Below, piece by piece: positions 1 through 13,270 of a stretch of DNA of 64,000 nt. Both the position numbers and the translations under genes were made by a program. The notes beneath the pieces are model-generated. The model saw only the letters and a program-made list of their open reading frames with translations, searched no databases and was not told the DNA's origin. Numbering within the stretch: position 1 is the stretch's first letter; each line of letters opens with the position of its first letter. Origin of the DNA: Phoronis australis (lineage: Eukaryota > Phoronida > Phoronidae); the NCBI GenBank assembly GCA_002633005.1, contig NMRA01000127.1, positions 442,438 through 506,437 on the forward strand, given 5' to 3'.

Positions 1-624
1 TAGACCAGCAAATGCTGAATGAAACACTCTCTGGTTTAGGCCTACTGCAAATTTCTTTAGATACAATGCACATCTAGCTCGTTAGATTGCGTGGCTCTGG
101 CCAAAAAACGGTATCTGCTCTGGCAAATGAACTCTGGTGACGCGCACGCACTCGCTTACTTACAAACGCAGACAACTTCAAAACAAAACGGTCACGTGAC
201 ACCAATATGTGTGTTCGTCCGGACATTTTTTTCATGTTGCCGATCATACATGCAGATGGCACGATGTAGCACAGATTTGTTCTTAAACCTGCCGTGATCC
301 CGATTCCACGGAAACTTAAAAATTTTAGGGAAGCTACTTGGAAAACTTAATCATTTCAGGTAATTTGCTTGAGTCGAAATTGTATTTTTTTCAAGCATTC
401 AAGCTGCCATATCGACGATTGCAAGGCAGGCAGTCGGCGAGTTTTCGCCCTGGGATTTCAGCACAGTTTTCTGTAAAATGATCATAATTTAGCAGCAAAG
501 TTTGATATCAATGCACCACGGTTTTGTAGAAAGTCTTTCATAGATTACAGATACGTCACAGAGCTTAAATATAATGAATCTTAGCTTCCGATTTCAACGT
601 TTTGGAGACCGGGTTTCAACGGCC
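1..624. other. No recognised feature
   Basis: AT-rich sequence with short open frames on both strands that carry no recognisable domain and no convincing splice-bounded exon. I see nothing functional here. Confidence 0.5.
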
Positions 625-700
625 TTGGGTTATAATAAGCGCCCCGCCTGAAACGAACTTTTCTAAGCGCCCTGGGCGGTTATTATGGCGAATACGGTAT
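625..700. repeat. Short imperfect inverted-repeat (MITE-like) element
   Basis: The left end reads TTGGGTTATAATAAGCGCCC and the right end GGGCGGTTATTATGGCG followed by AATACGGTA. The ends are roughly inverted copies, and an internal AAGCGCCC is repeated directly. The GCGCCC blocks and terminal TACGGTA resemble the larger element at 8955-9117, so both may belong to one MITE superfamily. The arms are too diverged for a firm call. Confidence 0.45.
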
Positions 701-3700
701 GACCGTGAAAGTTGAAAAGTATACGGATGGGCTTAAGATTTGAGCACAGTAGTCAAATGTTATAGGTCCCTACTGATATATTTAGTGTGCAATGTTTCAG
801 ACTTTGATCATGAATATGCTAAAAGTCAGTGCTGCATCTAGGATGTTGTAAGGAGAAAACTTTAAATTTTCAGAGGAAAATGTCTGTGTTAGCCCTAAAA
901 TCAGCATGCCGATGATTGTGTACCCTTGCCCCGATGGAAGGGCCTATAGAAACTGGTGAGAACATAGGGCTTCAATCTAACGCCAAAGTTTTAGCCGTTC
1001 ATAACGACGGACAGTCATCAAAACATCGACATGTCAAGGTTGGAGTGACAGTCCCTTGAAGAGTCATTTCTCAGAGATATGATAAGACTCTCTGACAGGG
1101 AATTAGTTATGTGCGTAGTGCTTTTACTATCAGACCAGTAACGACCTTGTATTGAGAATTTTAGCAATTTAAGATTTGATTTCATTTAAATATCAAACCG
1201 TTAAGTACGTTTATACTAGCCTTAACTATATGTCTGATACAGTGCATCCATTATAGGTGAAAAGTTAAAGGTTTTGTTCTAGCCTTGAGTCTCCCGCCCA
1301 TTAATTTGATCGTCTTAATGTCCGTGGGCTGTTTCGACACCGATTACTATTTGAATTTACCATTTACGTGAGCTTAATTCCTTTAAACCTTTTTTTGACT
1401 AAACCTAACCTCTTGCTTTTCTTCCTATACTAATGCATGGCATGTAAAAAACATTTGTAGCTGGATCACCCTTTGTTTAAGACAAACAGCACATACAATT
1501 AATTTATGTCTTGAATATGTGACAACAATTACACCTTGTGACTGATGTTATTATATTACCATCTGTTCGGCCATGCAATGAAGCCACACAAAGAACTTGG
1601 CAAGATCTTTGCTGCGCCTAATGATAATGTCTTTCCTTAAACACGGGAAGGACTACAACCCTAAGATTCCTTCCTCACAGGTCGGCTCTATTGACGGGAA
1701 CTCGCGCCTAGTTCTGGTAATTTATTGATTCGGATTTAAAATTCTGGGAAATCCCACTGATGACAGATGTTATCGGAATATCAATATGAACAAACCTGAT
1801 TGTTCAACAACAAATACTACTCTCTTGAGTGTCATGAAGCTAAATGCACAATACCACATGTTTGGGTCTGTAACCTAGTTACAGTTTGTTACAAACATCT
1901 TTTACACCTTTACACCTTACTGTGATACCCTATTCCTTCTAATTAGCACCCAGAATGATTAAGAAAGTCGTAAAAAGGGGAAGTGATTAATTCCGTGAAA
2001 ACGTAGTCCTCACCAACCCCCCCCCCAATTGATGGATGTAATGTTCCCTTTATTTTTGTTAACTGTTTCATTACCACAGGGCACAAAATTAGTCCAAACA
2101 TTCACCTACATTAACACCACAGACCGAAATTAGATGTATCGAGAACTTGGATTGGTCCATAAGTAGGCATTACCTCTGATGTCGTCAAAGCATGTGTAAA
2201 TATAGTATTCATTTACAGCAAGTTTTATGATTCGCTGAGGTGAAATCGTGTGGTATCTACTTTTCTTGAAACATGACGTAAGTTTGAAGTGCATTGTGAT
2301 TGAAATATCAACACTGTAGAGAGCCTGCAAGCTTGGAATTCCATGCAATGATATCTCATCACATCTTCAGGATTAATAGAAGATTGAAGTCATGTTGTAA
2401 AAAGTAATTTGGGTTTCTGTTTTACATCATTGATATCAAGAGGAGGGCGCTTATATTGATAAAGTTCAAAATCCTGTTGGGATGCTGCTTATAAGCAAAT
2501 GGGCACTTATTAGGGAGAATTCGGTATTTATAGTAATTTACAGTTGGCACGAGTGTACCCATTTCGACACCTTTTCACTTTATCTTGCGCTTACATATAC
2601 GTTCTGCAGACTTTCTGCATGTTTGTACTTGAACTTTTGAATTATGCCAGGTAATAGAAAATTGATCCAAGGGCTAAAATTTTAAATCATCTGCGGCCTC
2701 AGGTTGCAATGGCCGTGGTGGGGGTGTCCTCTCATTTGTCTACATATTCCCAATCACGCTGGATGTGGCAAGTCCTTGGATATTGTGCAGTGCAATTTTG
2801 TTTGCATTATGTATAATTAACATTTCTGGAAGATCACCATTGACTTTTACCGGAAGTAAAATATACATTGTTAAGACCGGCTTGATATGTTTCGGTGTTT
2901 ATTGAAACGCCATCATCAGAAGGAAAAACAGTGGCGACCTTGCTAGGCACAAGAATCCTGTTTAAATCCGTGGTTGTTTTTATTAACAAATGCTACTACT
3001 TGCTATCATGGAGAAAATATGTATTGTGAAGTGTCTTGAAAAGGGAAGTACAACAGGGGATGTTTGACCTATTTAATGGCTCATAACTTGTGTCCAAAAG
3101 CTAATTACGTGTTAATTGGTTATCCATACAGTGTTTTATGCAACCCCTGGTGTTCACCAGTCAGTTGGGCTGTTGTAGACAATGGCTGTTCACTGTTTGG
3201 GTGGTCTGTTTGATCTGTTTTTGATGTGTCATTATAAAATGTTGTTGTCTCTTTTGATGTTCTTTTCTATTCATCACTTGACCTCCCCAGCTCTTATCCT
3301 CAGTCCCAAATTCACATCCCACGTCCCGAGTTTATCATTTTTTTCCGCTATACTTTGTTCAGGTTTACATTCGTTCAAGTCAGAAACAAAACAATTCATT
3401 CAAATCTCAAAGTATAGGTGTTTATATGTGCTTCCCGACAACAATTTCGGACATTGGCGAACAGTGCTCTCGCTCACCTGAGGGGAAAAGTGCATGTGTC
3501 TTCTAGTAGGGACATTTTTAGTTAAGGGGAACTCTGCAACAAATTATGTAGGGTACCAGGTTATGCAGTCAATGTTGCATGGTGTGGTTTTCCTTGCCAT
3601 GTCCATCTCCAGCTGCCTATTTTCATCTTTTACATTCCAGATTTAAGTTGGGTCATCAAACATTCCTGTCTTGACCAGGCCATGCCCTGTTAATTGAACC

Positions 3701-4597
3701 ATAAACATTTCCTGTTTCTAAAGATTGGTGGACAGAGAAGAAAACCATTACCAACAGTTTCCACAAAGTTGCTATAAAGCTGATTAAGTACTCCTGAACA
3801 ACTCATCTAGAACGACTGTCATTTCAGTTCATTTTGCAAAATCTGTCTTATCAATGCGCTGTATCTTTGGCATTTTTGTTTTCTGTTATCACAGAGCTGG
3901 CTATTCTATTCGTCGACACTTCCTCTCTACTCATTTTGCAGTAGAACCGAGTTTTCTGATATCGGTCATCGGTGGCCGTTCGTTTCATTTTCAGTTTGTG
4001 TCGGAATCACTAACTTAGACACATTTCTATACAAACATGTTGTTTCTCAGGCACCCGCACTTCTCAGGTAAATCATAAGAGAGAGCTTAACCTGTTGCTA
4101 GTCACTTCCTTGATCATGACGGACATGAGCCGGAATGTAAGTGTCAATTTGTACAGAATTTGCTGCAATGATTGCAATGTGCAAGCTGGAAAAATAATTC
4201 TCAACTTATTGTCCTCAACTAATTGAGACAGCGCTGCCATATACGGTGTCCGGACTTGCTAGTTTTCTATTGCTGCCTGTTGCGTTGATGATTCAAGTAA
4301 GGCGACTTGAAGTCTTCACTTTGTGAGAAGTCTACCATACTGAAAACTCATCTCTACTTAGTTGATAAATTCGGAGTTACTCCAACAGCTTGTTCAGTAA
4401 TTAAAAAGAGGTGGCAATAGTCTGTAGTCTGTGTACTGGTAGAGTGAGCTGGTAATTAGCTACTAGATTGTTAATTAACAAATGCAGTCTTCCCACGATA
4501 GTAACATTTTGCTTGGTGACTCTTTTTGCCCTGAATGCCAGGTGAGTGCCTCCTTGCTGTATCCATTAATAGATTAACTGAGCATTCATCTAGAGAG
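701..4597. other. No gene recognised
   Basis: About 3.9 kb of low-complexity AT-rich sequence. Open frames, the longest being 3182-3481, show no domain, codon-bias signal or splice context. The only local structure I note is a hammerhead-like motif on the minus strand near 2890-2919. Confidence 0.5.
2890..2919 (-). repeat. Transposon-like CTGATGA...GAAA motif (hammerhead-like core)
   Basis: On the minus strand CTGATGA is followed by a potential stem (GGCGTTT facing AAACACC, one mismatch) and then GAAAC. This matches the order of the hammerhead ribozyme core, known from Penelope-like elements and other repeats. I could not find the partner strand of stem III next to a cleavage-site UH, so it looks like a broken or chance copy. 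Confidence 0.25.
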
Positions 4598-4621
4598 ATA
4601 AATAAATAGATAGATAGATAA
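4598..4621. repeat. GATA/AAAT microsatellite
   Basis: Short run of AAAT then GATA units. It is followed by AAGTTTTATTTAAAG, a pattern often seen at the reverse-oriented 3' end of non-LTR retrotransposons. No coding remnant was recognised beside it in 4622-4960. Confidence 0.6.
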
Positions 4622-5471
4622 AAGTTTTATTTAAAGTTGGAGCCAATGCAACAAGAGAACATTATCACAAGGACTATAAAGAAAATCTAAGAAGCTACTG
4701 CAACAGCACTTTACAGAGCTTACGAACAGGAATGTACTATACACAGATTATAAGACTATAAAGTCTTAATATCCTTGTAGTTGTGTATCGCCTTCTTACA
4801 GTAAAACCAAGTTACAGCACCAAGTTAGCTGAAAAGACTGCAGAACGAGAATGACTCGCACGAGCATCATACATCCAGAACATTCATTGTACATATCTGT
4901 TGTCTAAACTTTTCAACAGAATTTAGTTGGTGAACATTTAGTTACATTAAATTCACCGGTTACCGGTTACCGCATCTGAGTATGTCTGACACTGCTCAAT
5001 AATAGGTTCTCCTAGGAGCTCCACTGACTAGTTTCTGCAGAATAAGTTGGGTTTGAATGAGGCCTGATTGCCCTGCAATTCAATCTGTCTGTCAGTGTTG
5101 TCTGAATACCCTGGTATTACTAGACTGATTTTCTGCACCATTATGCATCATTCCACACCTCAGTTCACCACATGCACCAGCATCCTTGAGAGACCCGATG
5201 CTCCTTTGTTGGTTACTCTTTGGCAAACGATGTTCTTTTATTGGCTCTCCAATGTAAAGTCTCACCAATTGCGGAAGAAAATTGGCAAAATTTGTCGTAG
5301 TCATTCTTCAAGGGTTTATGACGTTTTTCTGAATGCCCTCAATTTCTCAAAATCATTATCCACTGGTATAGATCTTGAAAATGATACAGGTTTTATTTGA
5401 TGCTACTTATCTTTTTGAAAAGAATAAAAATTAAATTTTAATTGTACATCGTATTATGTCCAAAATTGGTG
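4622..5471. other. Unassigned, possible retroelement tail
   Basis: No gene recognised. The first ~340 bp could be the 3' region of a minus-strand retroelement, judging only by the adjoining microsatellite. An overlapping pair of frames at 5068-5400 has no recognisable domain. Confidence 0.3.
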
Positions 5472-5576
5472 AGGTATTGCCCTATGTTGGTGCGGTATTG
5501 CCCTATATTGGTCAGGTATTGCCCTATATTGGTCAGGTATTGCCCTATATTGGTCAGGTATTAACCTCTATTGGTC
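5472..5576. repeat. 21-bp minisatellite, five copies
   Basis: Five tandem copies with an exact period of 21 bp (starts at 5472, 5493, 5514, 5535, 5556). The shared core is GGTATTGCCCTATATTGG. The middle copies are identical; the first and last carry a few substitutions. Not in an open frame that looks coding. Confidence 0.95.
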
Positions 5577-8500
5577 GCCTTCACCTAGCAAACTTATTTC
5601 CACGTGTTTTGTCAAATTGAGATTTATTGGTATGTGTTTCAAATGAGGCACCCATACAAATTCTAAACAGTAGGATTTCAAATATTTAGTTGGAATGACC
5701 ACAACATGTTCTACACACAATTCTTTAAACATTGTAAGAGCACAAAAACCACTTCTGTTTATTAAAATTTCAAATTCTTGTGGTCAAGACTGATAGACTA
5801 ACGAACAGGAAATGCAACCCCTTTCATTCACGAAATTTAGCTCCATTGGACTTTTTTACATGAATCATATGAACTATACAGCGATGTTTTGATGTAATGG
5901 TGATAGCAAAAATATTTTAAAAATGTGTAATTAGACTGCTTGAAATGGAAGATCTTATTACGCTTCATATAAGAGACCTTCATTTTCCACGTAAACCACA
6001 AAAAGGATGAAAGTTATGGAATTTGATTTCTTTCTTGGAATTCAAGGTTTTGAAAGAAATGGAAAAAGGTAATTTTGTATTTTAGAAAGTGTAAAATCAT
6101 AGCCCACAGTTGTATTGTTAGTTTCAGACTTGGGCTAGTGGTCAGGTTAAACTTGGCATACTAAACACATCAGTTGACTGGGTAACAACTTGATGATTAT
6201 TACCTGTAGACTAGATAGTGGTAGACTTGTAGCGTGGCTTGTGAAACCCTGTAGTTGCCTAGTCTGAAAATCATTTCTAGAGCAGCGCACTGTAACGCTC
6301 AGCTCTTAGTTTTGACCAAGTTCACTCCACATGTCAATAAGCAATTTCTAACACCTCTAAACCTAAACTGTCTGTATATTGTTGATACACAAAATATTAG
6401 TGTTACTATAAACCATATTATGGTGTAGAAAACAAATTTCTCTATTTGCTCATTTAAAGCAACATCAGAGTGTTCTCGTCCTTTTTTGAATTGAATTTGT
6501 GTTGCACTACAATGTGTGGAATACCCCATGGTGATACTGGCTTGACAAGTGAAACTCACCTGCCATGACAAGCAAATTTATGAGATCTCATGGAATAAAA
6601 TGTCATTTCTTTCAATTTCGTTATTACTTATCGTAGTAAAGAACAAGTTGAGACCCATTTTTGTGAAGGTAAGTGTCCTTGATCAACTGTTATTTTTTGT
6701 TAACCTAATGTGCAGGTTTAATGCCTCTTTAATGGGTGGTATTTAATGTTGGTGAAAATTTCACTTTAACTATCACCAACAGTTGTTTTTTCTATTAAAG
6801 GATTATTGTTTTTCTGACCAGGATGCTATTCTGCACTATTCACTCCCTTAACATGGCACTTTTTTACACAGTCGTCACGCTACCATGTTACAATTTTACA
6901 TGATTTCCACACTTTTTACATTGATGACGTACTTTTTATTTGTACATTACATGCTCTGAAGCATGTAAACCGGGTAGAAGTTTCACCAAAGAGTTGGACT
7001 CTGGCTAGTCTGGTAATGAACTTTATATATCAAAATGGTTTATTCTTGTTCACCTCCATAATTGTGTTGCACCTCAGAGTTTAGAAGTCTGACAGTGTAG
7101 CAGTGAACTAGATTGGCATGGTCTGACATATCATTGTTTACTCAAAAATTGCTGGTGACGTCAATGTTCTCCAGTCATCAATGGCTGGTGGGCATTGGAT
7201 ACATATCTCTAGAGCACCAACTGGTAATTAAGCTGTTCGTTGCTTGCCCACTGCTTGGTACCCCACTGGTTGCAACTTAGACAGGTTTCCTGTGTTTTTC
7301 CAGCCATTAGAATGAGCAAGGCTTGTCAGTCAAAACATTTGCCCGCTGTTGGCCTGAAATAGATATTCCAGATGGCGGATGGATGCTGGTTGGGGTTCAT
7401 GGTGACTTATGGGGTTAATTGACTCAGAGACTTATAGTTTGGAACTTTTGTGCCTGCCAGCTCTGGTCATTGTCTGCTGGTCATTGAAAACACCCCTGGC
7501 TTTGGAAGTTGATGCAAACAAGATGTGGAGTAATGTAGCAGTTGGAGTGATGATTGGAGTGGAGTTTAACCCTGTTTAAATTACAAAGGAACAGAAGCCA
7601 GAGTTTTTTAGAGTGGTCAACCCAATTACGCTTGTTGCTAACAATTCCCATGTCTTGTGCATTTTAAAAGCAAACTAAAATTCTCTATAACCATAACACT
7701 TAAGAAAACATTAGCCACTTTGGTGCAAGAACATTCTCTTGATTAATTATTTCCCTGACAGTGGTCTTCCTGCTTCTTCTAGGAAGTGAAGACAGCGGGT
7801 GTTTGTGCCATTCTTGTCTTCAATGGCATAGCACACTCTATTGTTTCCTTTTAATTTGGCATCCTTGTCTGTGTTTGGCATCTTTGAGGCGTTTGCTTCT
7901 TTGTGCTAGTGCCCAACCAGGTTACTGACCCTTGCTTGATTGGTGGTTGTTTCCAGCTTTTCAATTTCTGTGCTTTGTATCAGAAATGATTTGTGTTTCA
8001 AACTTGGTTGCTGATGTCTCAGATCTTGGTTTAACACAGGTGTTTTTGCTGACACTTTTTCTATTGCAAAATTTCCAGTGATACGAACAGTTACGATTGT
8101 TGCTTTCGCTGGCGCTTTGCTGGCTGTTTGAGTTATCCCAAAACTGCTGGTATTTTCGTTAGCACTTTAACCAGCAGCGAAAACACCATCGCCAGTACGT
8201 TGAAGTAATCTAACTACTAAGCAAACGAAACACTTGAGAGTAAACTGTTATCGAGCAATAACAATAGACGGCCACAACTAACACAGGAGCACCATCTGGT
8301 GGACTGACGCATTTATGTGAATGGTTGCAAGTGTCACTTGTACTAGTTAGTGGTTTGCTGGCAGATCGAGTTATGCCATCCAATCCCTTACTTTAAAGGA
8401 TACACATGCTTATAGGATAAAGGCTGTTGTTTAGTGTTGCATTTAATCTGTCACTGCCATGAGAAAACCTGCTTTGACATCAAATTTCCTTAAAGCAATT

Positions 8501-8954
8501 CTGGTGGTGAGGAAACAAACTTAAACTGTTGGCAAAAATCACGCTCCCTTGGACAGTACATCTGTCTAGCTAGAACGCTTGTGTTTTCACCGATGAAAAA
8601 TCGCTAAGCGTTTTTTGCCACTCATGTGAATCAGGGTGTGGTAACAATCCAAGTATCTAGTTAAACCTGATGCAGGTTCACAGTGGATTGGGCCAGACTT
8701 GAGTCCAGGTATGACATCAACTTTTTCCCCGGAGCAACTGACACGGAGCATATTGATCGGTGTCATGCAGCCATTTACACACACAACTCACAAACTGTGG
8801 CAAGACGGAAGTTGTAGGCTGGTGAGTGGAACGCACATGCGCAGGTTTTACAAATGGCGGGAATTAAAGAGACAGAGAACCCATATCTAGGTCATTGCAT
8901 AAGTGCAGTAGAGATGATCGTTCCTGCCTTGCCCCAGTTTCGTGTTTCGACATA
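5577..8954. other. No gene recognised
   Basis: About 3.4 kb with no exon-like stretch. A CTCF-like motif is discernible on the minus strand at 8288-8302 (CCACCAGATGGTGCT, one mismatch to the bilaterian consensus). Open frames at 6299-6746 and 8587-8890 have no recognisable content. Confidence 0.5.
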
Positions 8955-9117
8955 TACCGTAAACTCGTGGGTCAATGCCCATGCCCGTGTAATCGCCCAT
9001 CCCGGACTTTTTGTCAGTTTTCGGTTTTAAGCGCCCAATACTTGGGTAATCGCCCACCCCATGCCAAAAGTTTTCCCAATTTAAGCATCCTGGGCATTAA
9101 CTTGTGAGTTTATGGTA
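8955..9117. mobile_element. MITE with ~27-bp imperfect terminal inverted repeats
   Basis: A 163-bp element. It starts TACCGTAAACTCGTGGGTCA and ends with the near-complement (TGGGCATTAACTTGTGAG, then TTTATGGTA). Flanking TA on both sides would be the target-site duplication, as in Tc1/mariner- or Harbinger-mobilised MITEs. The interior is rich in direct AATCGCCCA / AAGCGCCC blocks. No transposase is encoded. Confidence 0.75.
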
Positions 9118-12100
9118 ATTGACACTGAGCGTTTCTCTTGTTGACTAAAAAGAAAAATTCTGATGTGCATTTCCAGGTATCGTACAGCTTTGAAATGTTC
9201 TTAAACAATAAAAGAATTCATAAATAGTGTGAAGAAAATCAGTGTTTTTAGTATTTTAAAGTTGTATTTTAATATACTTGTACTAATGTGAGAGAGGGTC
9301 AATTTTGTATGCTTTTGGTATGCTCAGTAATATGAACCATCCTTATGATATCTTATTTTTACTACCTCCATTCCTCTGTACCACTATAAACCTTGGAATG
9401 CTGGTTTCTGTCCATAACTTCTGTCATTGTTGTCAAAAGCAATGAATTGCATACCTGCTTGTCCACTTCAGTCCACCATAGTAGTTCTGAGTACAGCAAG
9501 GTAAACTACATATTTAGATACATTTAAGAACTGGTGATAGGTGTTGAAATAATCGCGATCCTTGATTTTAAAGGCATTATATATAGGCTGCGAAAATTAC
9601 CAAGCATTGGAAATAAACTGAAGAGATGAAATGAAAAATAGTGGATTAAAGCTGGGACATTCATAAGAAAAACTGTAGTTGCTGAATTAGTAAAAGTTGG
9701 GATCTAGTTGTTGTTTTTGTATTTATAAGTCAAAGGGTTTGTATAATTAGTGAATGGCAGTGTAAGTATCCTTGGGTTTTGATGTTCATCATCTGCAAGT
9801 TTTGTTTGACAGCCTACGTGATTTACTTGTTGTTGAAGGATTCTTTATCAAGTATATTCACCTTTTATGGAAATGTGGGTATCATCTTGTAATTCATGAG
9901 ATTTTTACTCGTAGACCAACCAAGCAATAGTCAGGTAACAGTTTTATAGCTGTGTGTATAAAATTACAAGAATTTGGGATACAATAGAGCCAACAAGTAA
10001 AATTTTGCTTTTCCCCTTTTTTCATAAAAGGTTAGTGTAACCTAATGGATGCTTTTACTATTTTAAAGTTACGAATCGTAACCACAACGTTTCAAGAAAT
10101 AGTGAGAAATGCGAGAGGGGTCGGAGAAATGGAAAAAGAGATTCGGTTTTGGAAAACATTTTTGTCCAGAATTGTTGAGATTTAGTCATAGTTTGCTTGG
10201 TTGATAAATTTGAAGTGGTTAGTTGCTTGAGAGATAACATATGGTAAACGCTGTGTTTAGACAGTGACATTAACATGACAATAACTTTGATGTGTGTGCT
10301 TATTGATAATTCGCAAGGTTATTGTGCCTACTCTCAGAAACTGTCGCAAGATTGGAGAGTTTGATCAAAAACCTGTGTGTATGTTCATGGTTCAGAAATG
10401 TTGTGATTTGTACTGTTGTTCTAGCACAATTGAGACAATCTCTGTAACATTGACACCAATTTGCGATTAGACAGGCGCTAAACACGCAATTAATAGGATT
10501 CACGATTAGTGGATGTGTCTTGCGCTTCCTGTTGAACAGCGTAAATTGGCAACTTGACGTCAATTTGCACCATGTGAAACTCTGTTTAAAGGAACGCTTA
10601 CACTGTCGACTTGTGCAGCGACAATGGCGTCATGTGAATGCCACATAATATACACTCGTTTGCTTGGTGGTGTACTTGTTGGCCGCTAGACTAGTCCCAA
10701 TTGGTTGACGAATAAGGTCTTATAATACGGAGACGAGTATGTACTAGGTCAGCACATTTGTTTAATTGATAGACATAGGTAACACATGGGTTAGTTTCTT
10801 GTATTATATTTAATGCCAATTATAACCCCTAGCTTGGTTTCATACATCAGAGACATGAACTTGTATGACATGGGTGATTGCTTCATTTTCTGTAAGGCAT
10901 AGCTTTTAGAGCAAACTTTTCCCTAAAGCAAATGAATAATGCAATATTTCTGTTGTGTTGTAGTAATTACGCAGTGCTCCTTTGTTGATAAACCAGCTTC
11001 ACTCTATGTTTCACTATTCCCCTTCAACTTGGAGGTACGACACACGGTGTTTGTCCCATGGGCCTGTGACCTTTTTCATTTACCTGTCAATCTAATTAAA
11101 TTTATATATTTTCATTGCAGCTTGTGACAAGAAAGAGAGCCACTGTATTGAAAGAGAGGCCGACATAGCAAGACCATTGCAGTTGTTTCAGAGGTAGGAC
11201 ATTTGAATGGCTCTTACAGTGACCCTGGTTTTCCACGAGAATGAGAAAGTGGCGTAATTCACGGAATTTGACCTCTTTCACGGAAGTAGAGATTTCAAAT
11301 GGAATTTACTTATTTCAGTTGCAGGATTATCATGTTTTTGTAAACAGAAAGCTGGGTTCTCCATTCTTACTGTTGCGTTGCAAGTGCATGGAGAAAAGGC
11401 AAAGTACTAAGTCTTATGCTTGTCAGGAGGAAATATTTCTCCCAAGCCTAAATCATTTTCCTTTACAATTTATGGTTTGTGTTTAAGTAGTTAAAAAAAC
11501 AAGGAATAAATGGCGGCTTAAAAAATAAAAATGCAAATTCTTTCCAGAAAAGATGAAAAAAAACATAATTTGTTATTCATTATTAGCATTCCTAGGTAAA
11601 TGTCCATTTTTTCATGCTGCCTTGAGTTTCTAAAACCCTTTGAAAGAGAAAAGGCTCCTCAACAGTTGAAATTTCTATTTTTCCACTGCTAACAGGTTTC
11701 AGTTGACTAGGCTGTTTGAAATTAATGAATCTTCACTGTATGATGAGCAAGCAGACATGTTATTGTTGTCATGCATCATTGCTTTCAACACTATGATATC
11801 AACAATTTTTGCTTTTGTTACATTGTTGGAATGCTGATGTTGAAAACATTTGCACATGCCTACAGTTAAGTGTCACCTGATCACTAGTATATACTCTTGT
11901 TGTCACTTTCTGTTTGTATAAGACCTGGCTAGACTGCATGCGAGTGAGCGATGCGATTTTAGGCGCGATCAGTTTAAACGACTGCAGTGTTGTAGTGTCC
12001 ACGTGGCACACATGCGACGGGTGTGGAACGAGAGAGAGATGCCGCGTGACTGAAAATTGAACTAGCATATGTTCCATTTCTATAACGTCGCGTCATTTTG

Positions 12101-12769
12101 AACCTATCACAGCGCATGAAGTTTGATTTGACTGGCGCAGTTTTGTTTAGAATACCTCCTTTCAACATGGATGGCTTGCTCATTCATGCCAGTGGAAGTG
12201 AGCTATTGAAAGCCTTTCCATAGAATGTTTTTGTTTTTCATAAAATGGTATGATAACTTGATCTTCAGAGCTCAGCGCTTAAGGAGAAGCATGCATAGTT
12301 TGCTTGTAGTATTTACTGCCATCACAAATATGCAGATGGTCAAAGAAAGTAGCAAAACTTGAAACTTGCATCCGCCAACGTCAAAATCCAATAATTCGTT
12401 ATCTGCGTCAAATATGAGAACTGTATTTCATCTTTGTCAGCAAATGTTTCTTTTGTGCACTAAAATTCCGTGCCCAGTGTAATCACATATTCGCATGACA
12501 TTGCGACGTGAATTTCACTTGCTTCATTCGCTCCCATGCAGACTGGCCACGCACTTGCAGGTTTATGACTTTTAATAGAATAATGTATGCTTACAACATT
12601 TTACTTCAAACATACGAGCAACTTTTCCTGATTAATGCTAACAGTTTAAAAATTACACCATTTAGATTCACACTGGTTTTACAATGTGGTGTCTGCACTC
12701 ACCAGCTTCCAAATTTCCACAACTTTATTGTTCAGCTGGAGGTTGTATAGGACTATATGGACATGTGTT

Positions 12770-12770
<1 letters not shown>
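9118..12770. other. No gene recognised
   Basis: About 3.6 kb. Open frames (10058-10563 on the minus strand, 10939-11486 on the plus strand) match no family I recognise. A CpG-richer islet at about 11935-12150 stands out by composition and could be a degraded transposon or a regulatory islet. There is no clear splice or promoter context. Confidence 0.45.
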
Positions 12771-12811
<41 letters not shown>

Positions 12812-12814
12812 TTT
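12771..12814. repeat. GT microsatellite
   Basis: GT dinucleotide run bordered by GTTT units on both sides. Confidence 0.97.
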
Positions 12815-12828
12815 TGTGAAAATCTACT

Positions 12829-13270
12829 GAACTATAGTTTTTACCTTAGTAAAAGATATATTTTCTGAAAGCAGGTTTTTTTTTCTTAATGCTAACGTGT
12901 CATTAGTTGGGTCAGGTGGCTGCGTCTCAATTTTAAATATTACCAAAAAAGAAAAGTTCATGCGTCACCTAAAACAACGTTAAAGATTACACTACCAAAT
13001 TTTGTTTAGGTATAAATGTTCATGATGAAATCTCAAATACATTGTTTTATAAACTGCCATCTTGTTATCGTTTTATACAAATTTTGATTTTTTTTTGTAA
13101 AAATCAACAAAGTCCTACTTTTTGATAGCCTCTCATGCAAAAGTGAAACATTTTAAAAACAATTACAAACAACATTTTGGGGAACAGTGCATTAAACATT
13201 GTATTTTAAAGTTTCAAATTTCTCGATCACTGGAGCATTTTTCTGGGGTCCTACATAATCTTAAATAGTC
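12829..13270 (+). repeat. Dispersed repeat family A, copy 1
   Basis: Shares ordered blocks with 42089-42580, 43288-43670, 46358-47117 and 62189-62507. An opening AGTAAAAGATATATTTTCTG block is followed by CTCTCATGCAAAAGTGAAAC, an AACAGTGCATTAAACATTG-like block, and a closing GGTCCTACATAA. No long open frame, so probably a non-autonomous element or degraded transposon. All copies lie in the same orientation. Confidence 0.7.
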
